Source: Devosia aurantiaca
GTDB taxonomy: Bacteria; Pseudomonadota; Alphaproteobacteria; Rhizobiales; Devosiaceae
Direction: 5' to 3'
NCBI RefSeq assembly: GCF_011058215.1
Contig: NZ_JAALFG010000005.1
Coordinates: forward strand, 1-64,000
DNA length: 64,000 nucleotides
Of the stretch, positions 60,244 to 64,000 are shown in pieces. The position numbers were made by a program, and so were the translations under genes. How positions within the stretch are numbered: position 1 is the stretch's first letter; the number at the start of each line of letters is the position of its first letter. Below the pieces are notes generated by a model. The model was not told where the DNA came from and did not search any database. It worked only from the letters and a program-made list of their open reading frames with translations.

Positions 60244-61004
60244 CAGGCAGCCTCACCGCCGTAGTTGGCGTAGCCTTCGGCTTCCAGCTTGAGCGCCAGC
60301 GACTTGTCACCACTCTCGACGATGCGACCGTCCGAGAAGACGTGGACCACGTCTGGCACGATGTGGTTGAGGAGGCGCTGGTAGTGGGTGATGACCAGCA
60401 TGGAGCGCTGACCGTCACGGAGCGAGTTGACGCCCTTGGACACGACCTGCAGCGCATCGATGTCGAGACCGGAGTCGGTCTCGTCGAGCACCGCCAGCGA
60501 GGGCTTGAGCAGCGCCATCTGCATGATCTCGGCGCGCTTTTTTTCGCCGCCGGAGAAACCGACATTGAGCGGGCGCCTGAGCATATCGCTATCGACATTG
60601 AGCTGAGCACCGGCTTCCTTGACGAGGCGCATGAACTCCGGGGTCTTCAGTTCATCTTCACCGCGCGCTTTGCGTTGCGCATTGAGCGCCGCCTTGAGGA
60701 AGGTCATGGTCGCAACGCCCGGGATTTCGATCGGGTACTGGAAGGCGAGAAAGAGGCCAGCAGCCGCGCGCTCGTCGGCACCCATTTCGAAGATATTCTT
60801 GCCGTTAAGCAGCACCTCGCCTTCGGTGATTTCGTAGTCTTCCTTGCCCGCCAGCACATAGCTCAGCGTCGACTTGCCTGAGCCATTGCGGCCCATGATG
60901 GCGTGAACTTCACCCGGCGGAATGATGAGGTTCACGCCTTTGAGGATTTCACGATCCTCGATGCGGGCATGTAGGTTGCGGATTTCAAGAACGGGGGTCG
61001 TCAT
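60243..61004 (-). CDS. sufC: Fe-S cluster assembly ATPase SufC
   Basis: A 253-aa ABC ATPase without a membrane partner: Walker A GRNGSGKSTLSYVLAG, GLFLAFQYPIEIPG (Q-loop), signature NVGFSGGEKKRAEIMQMAL, Walker B LAVLDETDSGLDIDAL, switch His in VITHYQRLLNHI. It drives conformational change of SufB-SufD. ATG at 61004 begins MTTPVLEIRNLHARI. A family A repeat lies between it and sufB. Confidence 0.95.
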   Translation of the reverse strand: MTTPVLEIRNLHARIEDREILKGVNLIIPPGEVHAIMGRNGSGKSTLSYVLAGKEDYEITEGEVLLNGKNIFEMGADERAAAGLFLAFQYPIEIPGVATMTFLKAALNAQRKARGEDELKTPEFMRLVKEAGAQLNVDSDMLRRPLNVGFSGGEKKRAEIMQMALLKPSLAVLDETDSGLDIDALQVVSKGVNSLRDGQRSMLVITHYQRLLNHIVPDVVHVFSDGRIVESGDKSLALKLEAEGYANYGGEAA

Positions 61005-61045
61005 TTTGTGCTCCGGTCGGCTGCCATCTCGGCGCCGGTAGTTGA

Positions 61046-61085
61046 GTGCCCGACCTCGTGGTTCGACAGGCTCACCATGAGGTCT
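61046..61085 (-). repeat. family A repeat, single unit inside the suf operon
   Basis: One unit (GACCTCGTGGTTCGACAGGC ... CTCACCATGAGGTC) in the 94-bp gap between sufB and sufC. It is inverted with respect to the first unit at 55408 and identical to it across the shared core. Confidence 0.85.
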
Positions 61086-61097
61086 CAATCGATCGAG

Positions 61098-62627
61098 TTA
61101 GCCGACGCTGCCTTCGAGGCTGATCGAGATCAGTTTTTGCGTTTCGACCATGAATTCCATGGGCAGGTGCTGAAGCACGTCGCGGACGAAGCCGTTGACG
61201 ATCAGCGCCACCGCTTCTTCTTCCGAAAGGCCGCGAGCCTGGCAGTAGAACATCTGGTCGTCGGAGATCTTGGACGTCGTCGCTTCGTGCTCGAACACCG
61301 CAGTGCCGTTGCGGCTCTCGATATAAGGCACGGTGTGCGCGCCGCACTTGTCACCGATCAGCAGCGAGTCGCACTGGGTGAAATTGCGAGCATTCTTGGC
61401 CTTGGCGTGGGCCGAGACCTGGCCGCGATAGGTGTTGTCCGAGAAGCCGGCGGCGATGCCCTTGGAGATGATGCGGCTGGACGTGTTCTTGCCCAGGTGG
61501 ATCATCTTGGTGCCGCTATCGACCTGCTGGTAGCCATTGGAGATAGCGATCGAGTAGAACTCGCCACGCGAGCCGTCACCGCGGAGGATGCAGCTGGGAT
61601 ATTTCCAGGTAATGGCCGAGCCGGTTTCGACCTGAGTCCAGGAAATGTGCGAGTTGACGCCGCGGCAATCGCCACGCTTGGTGACGAAGTTGTAGATGCC
61701 ACCCTTTCCGTTCTTGTCGCCGGGGTACCAATTCTGGACCGTCGAGTACTTGATCTCGGCATTGTCGAGAGCGACGAGTTCGACCACTGCGGCGTGGAGC
61801 TGGTGCTCGTCTCGCATCGGGGCGGTGCAGCCTTCGAGGTAGGAGACGTAGCTGTCGTCATCGGCGATGATCAGCGTGCGCTCGAACTGGCCGGTCTTCT
61901 TTTCGTTAATGCGGAAATAGGTCGACAGCTCCATCGGGCAGCGAACGCCCTTGGGGATGTAGACGAAGGAGCCATCGGTGAAGACGGCGGAATTCAGTGT
62001 TGCATAATAGTTGTCGGTGACCGGGACGACGGTGCCGAGATATTGCTGGACAAGTTCGGGATGCTCGCGAACGGCTTCCGAGATAGAGCAGAAGATAATG
62101 CCCTGCTTGGCGAGCTCTTCGCGGAAGGTGGTGACGACGGAAACCGAGTCGAACACGGCGTCGACGGCGACATTGGCCCCAAAGGGCGTGCCGACGCTCT
62201 CGGCCGCGCCTTCGACGCCGGCGAGGATCGCCTGTTCCTTCAGTGGAATGCCGAGCTTGGCGTAGGTGGCCAGAAGCTCCGGATCGACTTCGTCGAGGCT
62301 CTTCGGACCCTTGAAGCTCTTGGGGGCGGAATAGTAGCTGATCGCCTGGAAGTCGATCTTGGGGTAATGGACCTTGGCCCAGTTGGGCTCTTCCATGGTC
62401 TGCCAGCGGCGGAATGCCTCGAGCCGCCAGTCGAGCATCCATTGCGGCTCGTCTTTCTTGGCGGAGATCATGCGCACGGTGTCTTCGGTCAGGCCGACCG
62501 GCGCGACGTCGGATTCAATATCGGATTCAAAGCCGTACTTGTATTTGTCGACGTCAAGCGCGAGCACTTGCTCGACGGTTTCCCGATCGATCTCTTCCTT
62601 GAGCGTGGGAATTCCGTAGTCCGTCAT
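61098..62627 (-). CDS. sufB: Fe-S cluster assembly scaffold SufB
   Basis: A 509-aa SufB. Conserved blocks: [20 protein letters not shown]-region equivalents [63 protein letters not shown], and [11 protein letters not shown]-like [21 protein letters not shown] with the catalytic Cys. C-terminal [20 protein letters not shown] is standard. It builds nascent Fe-S clusters with SufC and SufD. It is 66 bp downstream of the desulfurase gene. Confidence 0.95.
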   Translation of the reverse strand: MTDYGIPTLKEEIDRETVEQVLALDVDKYKYGFESDIESDVAPVGLTEDTVRMISAKKDEPQWMLDWRLEAFRRWQTMEEPNWAKVHYPKIDFQAISYYSAPKSFKGPKSLDEVDPELLATYAKLGIPLKEQAILAGVEGAAESVGTPFGANVAVDAVFDSVSVVTTFREELAKQGIIFCSISEAVREHPELVQQYLGTVVPVTDNYYATLNSAVFTDGSFVYIPKGVRCPMELSTYFRINEKKTGQFERTLIIADDDSYVSYLEGCTAPMRDEHQLHAAVVELVALDNAEIKYSTVQNWYPGDKNGKGGIYNFVTKRGDCRGVNSHISWTQVETGSAITWKYPSCILRGDGSRGEFYSIAISNGYQQVDSGTKMIHLGKNTSSRIISKGIAAGFSDNTYRGQVSAHAKAKNARNFTQCDSLLIGDKCGAHTVPYIESRNGTAVFEHEATTSKISDDQMFYCQARGLSEEEAVALIVNGFVRDVLQHLPMEFMVETQKLISISLEGSVG

Positions 62628-62693
62628 CAGGCTCTCCTTATGTCCATCGACGGTTCAAGGCCGTCGCGAACGCATAGTCTTGGTCTATGGCGA

Positions 62694-63839
62694 CTAGGCC
62701 GCCTGCCCCGCGCGCCGCTGGCGCGAGACGATCGATTGGTAACCAGCAAGGAACGCGTCGGCGTCTTCCACCGTCGAATTCCAGCCGAAGCTGACGCGGA
62801 GCGCGCATTCCGCAAGGGCCTTGTCGACGCCCATGGCGGCGAGCACGTGGCTGGCGCCAACTTTGCCCGAGGAACAGGCCGATCCGGACGAGACCGAGAT
62901 ACCGGCCAGATCAAGCGACATCATCGCGGTGGCGTTGCGAATGCCGGGCACCGCAAAGTCGACGACGTTGCCGATACGCTCGGCGGCTTCACCGAAGATC
63001 GTTACGTCCGGGGCCATAGCACGCAGGCCAAGCTCGACGTGGCGCGTCAACCCCCTCATCGCTTCCGCATCGTAGTTCGTGGCCTCGGCCGCAGCGCCAA
63101 AGGCCGCGATCAGGGCCGCAGATTCCGTCCCACCGCGACGACCCTGTTCCTGGCCACCACCGGGGATCAGACGCACCAGATCGGCATGGCTCTTGACCAG
63201 CAGCGCACCGATGCCGGCTGGGGCGCCAATCTTGTGACCGCTGATGGCCATCATATCGGGTGCGGAGGCGGCGAAATCGAGGGGTAGCTTGCCGAAAGCC
63301 TGGACGGCATCGATGAACAGTGTGTGACGGGTCGGGCCGACCATTGCGTTGATGCGGGTGATAGGCTGGACGACGCCGGTTTCGTTGTTGACCCAATGAA
63401 GAGCGACGAGCAACGACAGGTTCTCGGCATCAGCGCGGGTGATCGCTGCGGCGAATTGATCGAGGTCGATGCGACCATCTGCATCAAGACCGATGGTCCA
63501 GACCGGAAGACCAGTGGCTTCGGCGGCCTTGGAGACGGCGGCATGCTCGCCAGCGCTGATGACGATGGCGTTTGAGGCAAAGGTCTTGCTGCCGCTGACG
63601 ATGGCCTGGGTGATGGCTTCGGTGGCGGAACCGGTGAAGACAACCTGCTTGGGTTCGGCGCCGGCGAGGCGTGCGACCTGGCGGCGGCCGGTTTCGATCG
63701 TGTCGCGCAGCGCGCGGCCGTGGGCGTGGACGGAGGACGGGTTTCCGACCAGATCGAGCGCGGCAAGCAGCGCTGCCCGCGCTTCGGGTCGAAGCGGGGA
63801 CGCGGCATTATGATCAAGATAGATCGCCGGTCTCGTCAT
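62694..63839 (-). CDS. cysteine desulfurase family protein (NifS/IscS type)
   Basis: A 381-aa group I desulfurase, distinct from SufS. It has YLDHNAASPLRPEARAAL at the N-terminus, SAGEHAAVSKAAEATGL, the PLP Lys in ISGHKIGAPAGIGALL, RRGGTESAALIAAFG, and the active-site Cys on a long loop in SSGSACSSGKVGASHVLAAMG. It is the first gene of the suf cluster, as in many alphaproteobacteria where an IscS-like gene precedes sufB. Start 63839 (MTRPAIYLDH) is the family start; upstream in-frame codons are not supported. Confidence 0.92.
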   Translation of the reverse strand: MTRPAIYLDHNAASPLRPEARAALLAALDLVGNPSSVHAHGRALRDTIETGRRQVARLAGAEPKQVVFTGSATEAITQAIVSGSKTFASNAIVISAGEHAAVSKAAEATGLPVWTIGLDADGRIDLDQFAAAITRADAENLSLLVALHWVNNETGVVQPITRINAMVGPTRHTLFIDAVQAFGKLPLDFAASAPDMMAISGHKIGAPAGIGALLVKSHADLVRLIPGGGQEQGRRGGTESAALIAAFGAAAEATNYDAEAMRGLTRHVELGLRAMAPDVTIFGEAAERIGNVVDFAVPGIRNATAMMSLDLAGISVSSGSACSSGKVGASHVLAAMGVDKALAECALRVSFGWNSTVEDADAFLAGYQSIVSRQRRAGQAA

Positions 63840-63962
63840 TGCGCCTTCCGGGCGATGCACGCCCAACATAGCTATAATGCTTGATCCGGGACGCTCGGGC
63901 GCCCTATCGACCAAACACTTCTTGAATTTTCGCGCCCAACTTCATTACAAGGGGCGCACCTG

Positions 63963-64000
63963 ATGGCCGGATACGGCCAGAAACCACTTTTTGAACAATT
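63963..64000 (+). CDS. possible start of a divergent gene, cut by the window end
   Basis: ATG at 63963 has AAGGGGCG upstream and reads MAGYGQKPLFEQ before the window ends. A TATAAT hexamer at about 63873 could serve as its -10 box, divergent from the desulfurase gene. Too short to identify. Confidence 0.35.
   Translation, partial: MAGYGQKPLFEQ

Noticed and set aside
61008-63287. A 759-codon open frame on the plus strand across sufB and the cysteine desulfurase
   Set aside because: It is the antisense shadow of two clearly conserved genes in GC-rich DNA; its translation shows no domain and spans an intergenic gap.

Overview
The window looks like chromosome of a high-GC alphaproteobacterium of the Hyphomicrobiales, possibly Devosiaceae. 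This is inferred from protein style, a glnB-glnA pair behind a sigma-54-like promoter, a divergent Lrp-type putR/putA pair and the arrangement sufBCDS-sufT-sufA. It carries three tRNAs (Asp, Val, Leu) and no rRNA, prophage, integrase, transposase or CRISPR array that I can see.

Layout: 1-2554 is a decayed nuoABCD (complex I) relic. 2862-4047 holds a tandem pair of small outer-membrane beta-barrel genes. 4346-9133 carries an exported msrA, putA and its regulator. 9160-20418 is one long minus-strand operon: LacI regulator, sugar-type ABC importer, two ADP-ribosylglycohydrolase-family enzymes, importer ATPase, a class III CoA-transferase and a CitE/HpcH-type lyase. This reads as an import, cleave and degrade pathway for an unknown glycoside-like compound. 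20631-34397 is a second minus-strand catabolic block in two transcription units: a gamma-glutamyltransferase-like enzyme, peptide ABC importer DppABCDF, a 2-hydroxyacid dehydrogenase, two DUF885 proteins, a ketopantoate-reductase-like enzyme, a Gfo/Idh/MocA oxidoreductase and a VOC protein, with a divergent LysR gene. 35545-46781 is mostly housekeeping (tRNAs, HU, nnr, glnA/glnB, tig) plus a TetA-like MFS pump, two PilZ proteins, a PRC-barrel protein and a diguanylate cyclase. 46806-47313 holds a GIY-YIG nuclease gene bracketed by inverted copies of a dispersed palindrome. 47330-56775 carries an ABC-F ATPase, parE, a DUF1206 membrane protein, a DEAD-box helicase, a second diguanylate cyclase and aroA. 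56854-63839 is the complete suf Fe-S assembly cluster.

Two window-wide patterns matter. First, two families of dispersed palindromic repeats sit between genes. Family A (core CTCATGGTGAG...CCACGAGG) also forms the ends of the GIY-YIG cassette, which suggests a REP-like system with a GIY-YIG partner; this is the best candidate for something undescribed. Family B (CCTCCCC-type hairpins) flanks the sugar-binding-protein gene and interrupts the suf operon.

Second, about fourteen otherwise normal genes, including glnA and tig, each carry a single-base frameshift, mostly one-base deletions and often in a homopolymer. I read these as sequencing errors and annotate the genes as full-length CDS. The nuo relic differs: it has several lesions per gene, multi-base deletions and substitutions, so it is real decay.
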